NCBI GenBank assembly: GCA_025960445.1
Contig: JAICIT010000159.1
Coordinates: 1-6,387 of the forward strand
DNA: 6,387 nt
Source: Bradyrhizobium sp.
Lineage (GTDB): Bacteria > Pseudomonadota > Alphaproteobacteria > Rhizobiales > Xanthobacteraceae
Direction of reading: 5' to 3'
Position 1 is the stretch's first letter, and each line of letters opens with the position of its first letter. The notes under the pieces were generated by a model. That model was not told the DNA's origin, searched no databases, and saw only the letters and a list, made by a program, of their open reading frames with translations. The position numbers and the translations under genes were made by a program. Of this stretch, positions 1 to 6,195 are shown piece by piece.

Positions 1-153
1 ATTGACAAAATTCTCAAAGGCTCCAGACCGGCCGACCTCCCCATCGAGCAGCCGACTCGGTTCGAGTTAGTCTTCAATTTAAAGACCGCCAAGACGCTCG
101 GACTCGAAATTTCGCCCGCAATACTCGCTCGTGCCGACGAAACGATCGAATAG
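1..153 (+). CDS. ABC transporter substrate-binding protein, C-terminal end (partial)
   Basis: Frame 1 is open from the window edge to a TAG at 151-153 and gives the last 50 residues of a protein whose start lies outside the window. The tail contains [20 protein letters not shown] followed by [13 protein letters not shown] and ends ARADETIE. This is the characteristic C-terminus of the ABC_sub_bind family (PF04392), periplasmic ligand-binding proteins of ABC importers that are present in very many copies in Bradyrhizobium. The Pro-rich turn followed by [11 protein letters not shown] is the last strand and helix of the second lobe. Ligand, signal peptide and partner permease genes cannot be judged from this fragment. 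The gene points toward the minus-strand VOC gene, so the two are convergent. The family call is firm because the tail is so distinctive; the substrate is unknown. Confidence 0.88.
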   Translation: MDKILKGSRPADLPIEQPTRFELVFNLKTAKTLGLEISPAILARADETIE

Positions 154-281
154 CAAGCCCCTGTCCGCTTCTGGCTCTTTTCAGACATGGATCGATGTCC
201 GACTTGAGTCCGTTGTGCGCATCAACGCGGACTCTGCCAACTGCTACAGATTTATGGTTCACGCCCTCGGCACGTCTACCG
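154..281. repeat. Palindrome-rich intergenic element between convergent genes
   Basis: This 128-bp gap between two convergent stop codons contains two clear inverted repeats. The first is GACAT (184-188) against ATGTC (195-199) with a 6-nt loop. The second is GAGTCCG (206-212) against CGGACTC (228-234), extendable by TTG/CAA across a 2-nt bulge and leaving a loop of TGCGCAT. Neither is followed by a T-run on either strand, so they are not textbook intrinsic terminators, though they sit where a shared terminator would be expected. The wording resembles intergenic repeats I associate with Bradyrhizobium genomes; that is recollection, not a search result. No convincing gene is seen here. Confidence 0.45.
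206..234. terminator. Possible bidirectional stem-loop between convergent genes
   Basis: A 7-bp perfect stem (206-212 with 228-234), GC-rich, with three further pairs across a bulge, lies 53 nt past the ABC-protein stop and 48 nt past the VOC stop. The position suits transcription termination or 3'-end protection for both genes. The lack of a U-tract on either side argues against a standard Rho-independent terminator, so the role is inferred from location only. Confidence 0.35.
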
Positions 282-1139
282 TTATGCGCTGACGAACACG
301 AGCAGCGTGCCGTTGGCGTCATGGGGCGGCACGCAAACCGCGCCGCCACTTCGAATCGCAACATTGCCGGCAGCGCTTTCGGCAGCGTTGAGATTGGATG
401 TCGCAAGCACGAGAGCCGCACCACCGCGCTCCGGCAATCCGGCCAGCGAAACGCCGGGATATCGCCGACCCAGATCGTCCCTTGTCATGAAGATGAAATC
501 GGCGCGATCCGAACCGGATGGCACTGCGACGGCGCCGTCCGTTTCCACCCTGACGGCCTGGTCAATCAATCGACCGAGATGCGCAGCGTCTTTCGCGGGC
601 TCCGGCGAAACCACCAGCACCTGTCGGAGCCGCTGCGTCCCGTTGGCGTGTTTCATCAGTTCGGGAATCCAGACGGCCTCGCGCGTTTTGTGCTGACACG
701 CGAAGATACGAACTCCCGCGGGGGCTTCCTCAATGGGCCACTGGAAAATCCTGAACTTCGCCGCAGCGGCGCTGCCGTTCGGCATCGTGACCGGCCGCTC
801 GAAATCGATCGGGCCGAGCGCCGCATAGCCACGGCGCCGAATTTCCTCAGCTCCAGCGGCGGAATCCACCGCAGTAAAGGCGATGCGCTCGATGCCCTCG
901 CCGCGCTTGGCGAGAAAAGCGCGCGCCGGCGCATTGTGCTCGGTGTCGGCAAGCACGCCAAGCAGTTCGATGTAATCGGGATCAAGCATGATGGTGTAGT
1001 TGCCCGATCCCATCTTGGCGCTGTGCGTTCCGCGCGGTGATAGGGTGAAGCCAAGGCGCTTCCAGTTCGCGGCGGCGCGGTCGAGATCCCTGACCATGAT
1101 GACCGCGTGATCGATCCCGACTATGTTCTTGAGCGTCAC
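282..1139 (-). CDS. VOC-superfamily glyoxalase-like protein
   Basis: Encodes 285 residues with two tandem beta-alpha-beta-beta-beta modules of the vicinal oxygen chelate fold, best matching the Glyoxalase_3 type (PF13468). Module 1 runs from about residue 7 to 135 and opens with GIDHAVIMVRDLDRAA. His11 and Glu58 (in DYIELLG) are at positions normally used for metal binding. A conserved linker with CQH, TREAVW and HANGT (about 148-168) resembles the family signature before module 2 (about 170-285). Family members are metal-dependent lyases, isomerases or dioxygenases; the substrate here cannot be read from sequence. The GTG start at 1139 is preferred: it has GGGGG 6 nt upstream and begins just before the domain. 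An in-frame ATG at 1214 would add 25 unrelated residues and run nearly into the leader of the divergent gene. The stop is TAA. It is probably monocistronic and cytoplasmic, with no signal peptide. Confidence 0.82.
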   Translation of the reverse strand: MTLKNIVGIDHAVIMVRDLDRAAANWKRLGFTLSPRGTHSAKMGSGNYTIMLDPDYIELLGVLADTEHNAPARAFLAKRGEGIERIAFTAVDSAAGAEEIRRRGYAALGPIDFERPVTMPNGSAAAAKFRIFQWPIEEAPAGVRIFACQHKTREAVWIPELMKHANGTQRLRQVLVVSPEPAKDAAHLGRLIDQAVRVETDGAVAVPSGSDRADFIFMTRDDLGRRYPGVSLAGLPERGGAALVLATSNLNAAESAAGNVAIRSGGAVCVPPHDANGTLLVFVSA

Positions 1140-1226
1140 TCTTTTCCCCCGAGCATGCGTTCGACGTATTAAGCTAACCAGACGCGGCGTGCTCTCACAA
1201 GCCAACCAGCGCATACAAGGAGGACG
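1140..1226. promoter_or_regulatory. Divergent intergenic region for the VOC and FAD oxidoreductase genes
   Basis: These 87 bp separate the GTG start of the VOC gene from the ATG of the FAD oxidoreductase gene, so promoters of both should lie here or overlap the genes. I see no strong -35/-10 pair. On the minus strand TTGTGA and TAGCTT, 18 nt apart, are a weak candidate. The AT-rich patch TTAAGCTAA (1169-1177) is a short imperfect inverted repeat and the only AT-rich stretch in the region. Assignment is by position; the individual boxes are not certain. Confidence 0.4.
1217..1223 (+). promoter_or_regulatory. Strong Shine-Dalgarno sequence deciding the FAD oxidoreductase start
   Basis: AAGGAGG is a full match to the anti-Shine-Dalgarno sequence. 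Two ATGs follow back to back: the first, at 1227, is only 3 nt away and the second, at 1230, is 6 nt away. The second has the more usual spacing, so it is taken as the start. The two differ by one Met. Confidence 0.8.
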
Positions 1227-1229
1227 ATG

Positions 1230-2528
1230 ATGGATAGCGCAAATGTGCGCTGGCCCGCCTCGCTGTGGGCCGCGGCGACCGCACCGGGTCCCGACCTGCC
1301 CGAACTCGTCGGCACCACGGCGACTGACGTCATCATTATCGGCGGCGGCTTTACGGGACTCTCGACGGCGTTACATCTGCGCGAGGCAGGCGTCGAGGTC
1401 GCCGTGCTCGAAGCCATGGAGCCCGGCTGGGGCGCATCCGGCCGCAACAACGGACAGGTGATTCCAACGTTGTCGCGCCCGGACCCGGAGGAGATTGTCG
1501 CCCGGCATGGCGCGGCGGGGGAACGATTTGTTGCGCTGCTGCGTGACAGCGCTTCGATGCTGTTCGATGTCGCGCGGCAATATCAAATCAATGCCGAGCA
1601 GGAACAGACAGGATGGGTGCAGCCGGTGCATTCCCCCGGCCGCATTCAGATCGCGGAGCGGCGCGTGCGGCAGTGGTCCAAATACGGTGCCGAGGTGGAG
1701 TTGCTCTCCCGCGACCAGACCCGTGACATGCTTGGCTCCGATGCGTGGTACGGCGGCTTCTGGAATAAAACCGGTGGTCACATCAATCCGCTCGCCCTCG
1801 CCCGCGGCCTGGCGCGCGCGGTGCTGGAGCGTGGCGGTCGCATCTATGCGCGTTCACCCGCAATAAGCTTCACGCGTCACAACGGCGGCTGGCTGGTCAA
1901 GACAGCGAATGGCGAGATCACTGGCCGGGCCCTGGTCGTTGCGACCAACGCTTATACCGGCGAGTTCTCCAGATCATTGATGCCGGAGATGGCGAAGGAA
2001 GTAATGCCGGTGCTGTCGTGGCAAATGGCCACGCGGCCGCTATCGGACACAGCGCGCAAGACCATTATTCCCGGCCGGCAGGCGATGTCCGATACGCACG
2101 GCGAACTTTATTTTGCACGTTATGATGCGCGAAATCGTCTGGTGACCGGCGGAGCCGTCATCGGCAACAGGCCCGAGCAACTGAAGCTCATCGTGGCTGA
2201 GCGGCTCCAGCGCTTGTGGCCGCAGATCGGTCCCGTCGACTTCGATTTCGTCTGGAATGGCTATGTCGGAATGACCACCGACTTTCTCCCGCGCATTCAC
2301 CGGCTCGGACCCGACGCCTATGGCTGGACCGGCTGCAACGGCCGCGCCGTCGCGCTTTCGATCGGGCTCGGGAGCGAGCTGTCCAAGGCGGTGCGTGGCG
2401 TGCCCGACGTCGAGCTGGCGCTGCCGTTCTCCGAGCCCGCGCCGATAGCTGCGCACGGGCTACTGCGGCGACTGGCGCCGTTGATGCTGATGCTGTATCG
2501 GCGTCGCGATGCGCGCGAGATCGCTTGA
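1230..2528 (+). CDS. FAD-dependent amine oxidase, DAO family (PuuB/OrdL-like)
   Basis: A 432-residue cytoplasmic flavoenzyme of the D-amino-acid oxidase family (PF01266). The N-terminal Rossmann motif IIIGGGFTGLSTALHL has its GxGxxG at 38-43, and Glu61 after the second strand should bind the FAD ribose. GWGASGRNNGQ (66-76) is the second flavin-contact motif, typical of gamma-glutamylputrescine oxidase (PuuB) and related OrdL-type enzymes. Near the C-terminus, NGYVGMTTDFLPRI (from 343) and YGWTGCNGRAVALSIGLG (from 364) match the closing FAD-binding segment. The family oxidises secondary or primary amines with O2 to give aldehyde or ketone, ammonia or amine, and H2O2; the substrate here is not determined. 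Length is normal. The last 30 residues include a hydrophobic stretch followed by Arg (LAPLMLMLYRRR), possibly a membrane-contacting helix. No glutamylputrescine synthetase or aldehyde dehydrogenase gene lies nearby, so a putrescine role is only a guess. Confidence 0.9.
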   Translation: MDSANVRWPASLWAAATAPGPDLPELVGTTATDVIIIGGGFTGLSTALHLREAGVEVAVLEAMEPGWGASGRNNGQVIPTLSRPDPEEIVARHGAAGERFVALLRDSASMLFDVARQYQINAEQEQTGWVQPVHSPGRIQIAERRVRQWSKYGAEVELLSRDQTRDMLGSDAWYGGFWNKTGGHINPLALARGLARAVLERGGRIYARSPAISFTRHNGGWLVKTANGEITGRALVVATNAYTGEFSRSLMPEMAKEVMPVLSWQMATRPLSDTARKTIIPGRQAMSDTHGELYFARYDARNRLVTGGAVIGNRPEQLKLIVAERLQRLWPQIGPVDFDFVWNGYVGMTTDFLPRIHRLGPDAYGWTGCNGRAVALSIGLGSELSKAVRGVPDVELALPFSEPAPIAAHGLLRRLAPLMLMLYRRRDAREIA

Positions 2529-2688
2529 AACGAAGCCGGCGCGATGCGGCCCCAGTCCTCGCATTCCGTCTCCGAAGTGAGCACGGCGAAATCACCCGCG
2601 AACGACAGCACAAATGCCGAACTTGGGGTTGGAGCCCTCCGCGAAATTGGCTAGTAATCCGACGCGATCTACGCGGTTGGGGCTGGGA
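2529..2688 (+). promoter_or_regulatory. Intergenic leader before Anbu with a weak promoter candidate
   Basis: The 160-bp gap between the FAD oxidoreductase stop and the Anbu start has no convincing gene. TTGGAG (2629-2634) and TAGTAA (2652-2657), with a 17-nt spacer, form a weak sigma70-like candidate placing a transcript start about 25 nt before the Anbu ATG. TTGGGG occurs twice (starting at 2623 and again just before the start codon). Anbu is more likely to have its own promoter than to rely on readthrough over 160 bp, but the boxes are poor matches. Confidence 0.25.
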
Positions 2689-3435
2689 ATGACCTATTGT
2701 TGCGGGATTTTGGTGCGAGACGGTCTGGTCATGATCGCCGACACAAGGACCAATGCCGGGCTCGACAACGTCTCGACATTCCGCAAGCTTCATGTCTTCA
2801 CCAAGCCCGGTGAGCGCATCATGGCGATCGCGAGCGCCGGCAACCTCGCCATCAGCCAGTCCGTGCTTTCGACCCTGACCGAAGGGCTGGAAGATCCCGA
2901 CACCGGCGACATCGAAACACTGCTGAATGCGCCGACCATGTTTCAGGCCGCCCAGCGCATTGGCCGGGCGATTCGCAGCGTCCACTCCACCGAAGGTATC
3001 GCGCTCAAATCGGAGGACATCAGTTTCGACGTATCGTTCCTGTTCGGCGGCCAGATCAAGGGCTCGCGGATGCGGCTGTTCATGGTGTACCCGGCCGGCA
3101 ACTTCATCGAATGCACCACCGACACGCCGTATCTGCAGATTGGCGAGCACAAATATGGCAAGCCGGTCCTCGATCGCGCGATGCACTACGATGTTGAACT
3201 GTACGACGCGCTCAAGACCGGCCTGATCTCGATGGATTCGACAATGCGTTCCAACCTTGGTGTCGGTCTGCCGATCGACGTGCTGGTGGTGAGGACCGAT
3301 GTCTGCGACGCCGACCTCAACCACCGCATTGAGGCGGGCGAACCTTATTTTCACGATTTGCGTTCGCGCTGGTCTGCGGCGCTACGCGCGGCCCATCAGA
3401 ATATTCCACGACCGCCCTACAAATCCGAAACATAA
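2689..3435 (+). CDS. Anbu, proteasome-like peptidase (proteasome-type protease)
   Basis: Encodes 248 residues of the Anbu (ancestral beta subunit) family, bacterial relatives of HslV and proteasome beta subunits with the Ntn-hydrolase fold. The start at 2689 gives MTYCCGILVRDGLVMIADTR, so removing the initiator Met exposes Thr1, the expected nucleophile. Counting from Thr1, Asp17 (in IADTRTNAG) and Lys32 (in STFRKLHVF) are the supporting active-site residues. Further family marks are ASAGNLA (49-55 from Met), HKYGKPVLDR (154-163) and SMDSTMRSNLGVGLPID (181-197). An in-frame ATG at 2614 would add 25 residues and bury Thr1, so it is rejected; the Shine-Dalgarno before 2689 is weak. Anbu proteins self-assemble into open rings in the cytoplasm; their substrates are poorly defined. 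Anbu usually sits with ATP-grasp, alpha-E and transglutaminase-like genes, none of which is in this window. An SDR gene follows after 22 bp. Confidence 0.93.
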   Translation: MTYCCGILVRDGLVMIADTRTNAGLDNVSTFRKLHVFTKPGERIMAIASAGNLAISQSVLSTLTEGLEDPDTGDIETLLNAPTMFQAAQRIGRAIRSVHSTEGIALKSEDISFDVSFLFGGQIKGSRMRLFMVYPAGNFIECTTDTPYLQIGEHKYGKPVLDRAMHYDVELYDALKTGLISMDSTMRSNLGVGLPIDVLVVRTDVCDADLNHRIEAGEPYFHDLRSRWSAALRAAHQNIPRPPYKSET

Positions 3436-3457
3436 TCAAAACTAAAAGGCAGGAAAC

Positions 3458-4216
3458 ATGACCGAGGCAGCAAACAAGATCGCCGTCGTCACCGGCGCAG
3501 GCACCGGAGTAGGTCGCGCGGCGTCCCTGGCGCTGATGAAGGCCGGTTTCACCGTGGTGCTCGCCGGAAGGCGCCTGGAAATGCTGCAGGAGACGCAGAA
3601 GCTCGGCGACAATGTCGGCAAGAGCCTTCCGGTGTCCGCCGACATGACAGATCCCGGCTCGATCGCCGCGCTGTTCGCGAAAGTCATGGAGGTCTATGGC
3701 CGGCTTGATGTACTCTTCAACAATGCCGGCATGGGTGCGCCGCCGGTGCCGTTCGAGGATTTGAGTCTTGCGCAATGGCAGGCGGTGGTCTCGACCAACC
3801 TCACCGCGCCATTTTTGTGCACGCAGCACGCCTTTCGCATCATGAAGGACCAGACCCCGCGCGGCGGCCGCATCATCAATAACGGCTCGATCTCCGCGCA
3901 CGCGCCGCGGCCGTTCTCGTCCGCCTACACTTCGACCAAGCACGCCATCACCGGGCTGACCAGGGCTACCAATCTCGATGGCCGCGGTTACGACATTGCC
4001 GTCGGACAGATCGATATCGGCAACGCGGCGACCCCGATGACGGATCGCATGGTGGATGGGGTACTGCAGCCCGACGGGCGCAAAATACCGGAGCCGCGCA
4101 TGGATGCCAAAGCGGTCGGCGACGCGGTCGCTTACATGGCTAGCCTTCCGCTCGATGCCAACGTGCTGTTCATGACGGTGATGGCGACGAAGATGCCATT
4201 CGTCGGACGCGGCTGA
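3458..4216 (+). CDS. SDR family NAD(P)-dependent oxidoreductase
   Basis: A 252-residue classical short-chain dehydrogenase/reductase. All main motifs are intact: cofactor motif TGAGTGVG (12-19), Asp62 contacting the adenine, NNAG (88-91), Asn114, catalytic Ser144, Tyr157 and Lys161 in SAYTSTK. Arg38-Arg39 after the second strand, in place of an acidic residue, suggests a preference for NADP(H). After the active site, [11 protein letters not shown] and the end [15 protein letters not shown] look like one conserved subfamily of bacterial SDRs; I cannot name its substrate. It is a cytoplasmic enzyme of normal length. The ATG at 3458 has AGGA 4 nt upstream and lies 22 bp after the Anbu stop with no terminator between, so the two genes are probably co-transcribed. 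The family is certain, the reaction unknown. Confidence 0.92.
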   Translation: MTEAANKIAVVTGAGTGVGRAASLALMKAGFTVVLAGRRLEMLQETQKLGDNVGKSLPVSADMTDPGSIAALFAKVMEVYGRLDVLFNNAGMGAPPVPFEDLSLAQWQAVVSTNLTAPFLCTQHAFRIMKDQTPRGGRIINNGSISAHAPRPFSSAYTSTKHAITGLTRATNLDGRGYDIAVGQIDIGNAATPMTDRMVDGVLQPDGRKIPEPRMDAKAVGDAVAYMASLPLDANVLFMTVMATKMPFVGRG

Positions 4217-4255
4217 AGCGAGCCAATATTCAGGCCTTGTCACGCGCGAAGCGGA

Positions 4256-4285
4256 TTGCGTCGACGGCAGCGCTCGCCCCATAAT
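4256..4285 (+). promoter_or_regulatory. Sigma70-like promoter candidate for the nucleoside transporter
   Basis: CATAAT (4280-4285) matches the -10 consensus in 5 of 6 positions. TTGCGT (4256-4261) is a partial -35, 18 nt away. Transcription would begin near 4291-4293, giving a leader of about 26 nt. The -10 box stands out in an otherwise GC-rich gap, but the -35 is weak and alphaproteobacterial promoters vary. Confidence 0.4.
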
Positions 4286-4286
4286 G

Positions 4287-4312
4287 CTCCGGGGCCTCGT
4301 CCGGCCTCGGGG
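4287..4312 (+). promoter_or_regulatory. Hairpin overlapping the Shine-Dalgarno of the nucleoside transporter
   Basis: CCGGGGCC (4289-4296) pairs with GGCCTCGG (4303-4310) as an 8-bp stem with one G-U pair and a 6-nt loop. Pairs 4288-4311 (U-G) and 4287-4312 (C-G) extend it to 10 bp. The 3' arm runs into the G-run (4309-4314) that serves as the ribosome-binding site for the ATG at 4318. In a transcript containing both arms, the binding site would be partly masked. There is no T-run, so it is not a typical terminator. In a GC-rich genome such stems can arise by chance. Confidence 0.4.
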
Positions 4313-4317
4313 GGATC

Positions 4318-5568
4318 ATGCTTCAATTGCAATCCGCGTTCGGCGTGTTCGCGTTGCTCGCGATCGCGTGGGCCGTTGGTGAGAACCGTCGGTCGGTGTC
4401 GCTGCGACAAGCAGCGATCGGACTTGCCGCCACGCTGCTGACCGCCATCGTTCTGATCAAAGTGAACGTGGTCGCGCGCGGCTTCGGCGTTATTAACGAT
4501 GCGGTCGGAGCCATTTCTTCGGCCTCGCGCGCGGGCACTTCGTTTGTGTTCGGCTATCTCGGCGGCGGCGCGCTGCCGTTCGATCTCAAAGCCCCCGGCG
4601 CGGAGTTCATTCTCGCCTTTCAGGCGCTGCCGATTGTGCTCATCATGAGCGTGTTGACGACGCTGTTGTTCTACTGGCGCATTCTGCCGCCCGTGGTACG
4701 CGGGATGGCATGGGTGCTCGAACGCACCCTCGGTGTCGGCGGCGCTGTGGGACTTTCGACCGCTGCGAATATTTTTCTCGGCATGGTGGAAGCGCCGCTA
4801 TTCATCCGACCGTACATGGCGAGCCTCACGCGCAGCGAATTGTTCCTGGTAATGACGGGCGGCATGGCCGGGATCGCAGGCACGGTGCTGGTGCTCTACG
4901 CAACTTTCCTGGCGCCCGTGATACCCGACGCAGCGGCTCATTTTGTCATTGCCTCGGTGCTCGGCGCCCCCTCGGCGATCCTGATCAGCCTGATCATGGT
5001 GCCGGAGACCAGTGACAAGAGGACTGGCGGCACCCTTGCCGATCCCGACATTCACGCGTCCTCCACCATGGATGCGATCGTCAAGGGGACCACGGCCGGC
5101 GTCGAACTGCTGCTCAATATTATCGCGATGCTGATCGTCCTGGTGGCGCTGGTGTATCTTATCAACGCGATCATCGGGTTGCTGCCGGATGTCGGTGGCG
5201 CACCCATTTCGCTGCAGCGAATCCTGGGGTACCTGATGGCGCCGGTGTGCTGGCTGTTGGGCCTGCCGTGGCCGCAGGCAATCACGGCCGGCAGCTTGAT
5301 GGGCACCAAAACCGTGCTCAATGAGCTGATCGCGTATGTCGACTTGTCGAAGCTCGGCGATAACGCGCTCGATCCGCGCTCGCGGCTGATCATGCTTTAT
5401 GCGATGTGCGGTTTCGCAAACTTCGGCAGCCTTGGAATCATGATCGGCGGGCTGGGCACGATGGCTCCGCAGCGCCGCGACGAGATCAATTCGCTCGGAT
5501 TGAAATCGATTGTCTCGGGCACGCTCGCGACGTGCCTGATGGGCGCGATCGTGGGGCTGTTGACGTGA
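4318..5568 (+). CDS. Concentrative nucleoside transporter (CNT/NupC family)
   Basis: A 416-residue polytopic inner-membrane protein of the CNT family, which imports nucleosides with H+ or Na+. Hydrophobic segments cover most of the length: two at about 8-45, then a cluster from about 95 to 230, and more from about 260 to the end. Signature motifs are present: VEAPLFIRPY (157-166), whose Glu158 matches the conserved EAPL element that binds ribose, GTKTVLNELIAY (329-340), equal to the GxKxxxNE motif with Asn335 and Glu336, and GFANFGSLGIMIGGLG (from 365). Length suits bacterial CNTs, and the N-terminal region before the core is retained. The ATG at 4318 is the only sensible start, since an in-frame TAA lies at 4282-4284. 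The specific nucleoside and coupling ion cannot be read. It lies 101 bp after the SDR gene, likely with its own promoter. Confidence 0.92.
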   Translation: MLQLQSAFGVFALLAIAWAVGENRRSVSLRQAAIGLAATLLTAIVLIKVNVVARGFGVINDAVGAISSASRAGTSFVFGYLGGGALPFDLKAPGAEFILAFQALPIVLIMSVLTTLLFYWRILPPVVRGMAWVLERTLGVGGAVGLSTAANIFLGMVEAPLFIRPYMASLTRSELFLVMTGGMAGIAGTVLVLYATFLAPVIPDAAAHFVIASVLGAPSAILISLIMVPETSDKRTGGTLADPDIHASSTMDAIVKGTTAGVELLLNIIAMLIVLVALVYLINAIIGLLPDVGGAPISLQRILGYLMAPVCWLLGLPWPQAITAGSLMGTKTVLNELIAYVDLSKLGDNALDPRSRLIMLYAMCGFANFGSLGIMIGGLGTMAPQRRDEINSLGLKSIVSGTLATCLMGAIVGLLT

Positions 5569-5577
5569 TTGCCGCTG

Positions 5578-6141
5578 TCATCCCGTTGCAAGTTCGACGG
5601 TCTTGAAGTCGGCGGGAAGGATCACTTCAAGCAACTCGACATCATCGGAATAGTCCATGATTAAATGCTTGATCCGCGGCGGCTGGGTCCATGCGCTGCC
5701 CTGTTTCATCAGCGTCTCGCCCTGCCCTTCCATGTAGGTTTTGACCCAGCCCTTGAGCACATAAACCATCTGAAATTCGACGTCGTGGAAATGCAGTTTC
5801 GAAACTTCGGCCGGATTGCATGGCCCGACCAGCCGGATCACATGCGCCCGCGCCAGGCCGCGGCTCGCCTCGGCGATTCCAAGGTCGCGATAAACCGCGT
5901 AAGCGCGCAACCCATCGGGCTTGAAGTCCTCGTCACGGTGATGGCTGATGGCAATGCGCTGTTTCGGCCGCGTCCGTTTGGCCGTAGTGACACCGGGCCG
6001 CTCGGCCTTGCGATGTTTGGCACTCACTGGTTTTCGCGCGCTGGATACGCCAGCGATTTTTCGGCCGGCGATTTTGCGGCTGGATTTTTTCTGCGCGGCG
6101 GTGCGGGCCGCGGCTCGCGATTTCGGCTTCTGCTTGGCCAT
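5578..6141 (-). CDS. Cupin-domain protein with a basic N-terminal tail
   Basis: Encodes 187 residues in two parts. Residues 1-65 are rich in Lys, Arg and Ala (AKQKPKSRAAART, then the near-repeat KIAGRKIAG at 23-31) and should be disordered and strongly positive, as in nucleic-acid-binding tails. Residues about 68-187 form a small single-domain cupin. Motif 1 is HFHDVEFQMVYVLKG (His117, His119, Gln124, Gly131), with Gln where the classical metal-binding Glu stands. Motif 2 is GSAWTQPPRIKH (148-159), keeping the Pro and His159. Three His could hold a metal; catalysis versus small-ligand binding is undecided. The ATG at 6141 is chosen because GGGGAGG (6148-6154) lies 6 nt upstream; an ATG at 6180 in frame lacks this support. 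The stop is 9 bp from the convergent nucleoside transporter stop. No signal peptide is evident. Confidence 0.82.
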   Translation of the reverse strand: MAKQKPKSRAAARTAAQKKSSRKIAGRKIAGVSSARKPVSAKHRKAERPGVTTAKRTRPKQRIAISHHRDEDFKPDGLRAYAVYRDLGIAEASRGLARAHVIRLVGPCNPAEVSKLHFHDVEFQMVYVLKGWVKTYMEGQGETLMKQGSAWTQPPRIKHLIMDYSDDVELLEVILPADFKTVELATG

Positions 6142-6195
6142 CCGGTGCCTCCCCATTCCAGGCGCACCCGCTTTCTGCAAGGCGCCATTCGATGC

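Noticed and set aside
195..1040. Long plus-strand open frame (281 codons) opposite the VOC gene
   Set aside because: It is antisense to a clear VOC protein. Its translation has no recognisable domain and is rich in Arg, Gly and His, as expected from a GC-rich shadow frame.
2216..2692. Plus-strand open frame (158 codons) overlapping the end of the FAD oxidoreductase
   Set aside because: It overlaps a conserved FAD-binding segment in another frame, is Arg-rich, and lacks a ribosome-binding site.
2188..3354. Long minus-strand open frame (388 codons) across the FAD oxidoreductase and Anbu genes
   Set aside because: It spans two well-supported genes on the other strand and has Arg-rich low-complexity stretches. 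No family is recognisable and no proper ribosome-binding site supports it.
3317..4282. Minus-strand open frame (321 codons) opposite the SDR gene
   Set aside because: It is a shadow of the SDR gene in a GC-rich genome; the product has the typical Arg/His-rich composition and no motif.
4287..4312. Hairpin before the nucleoside transporter as a Rho-independent terminator of the SDR gene
   Set aside because: No T-run follows and the 3' arm runs into the ribosome-binding site, so a translational role is more plausible than termination.
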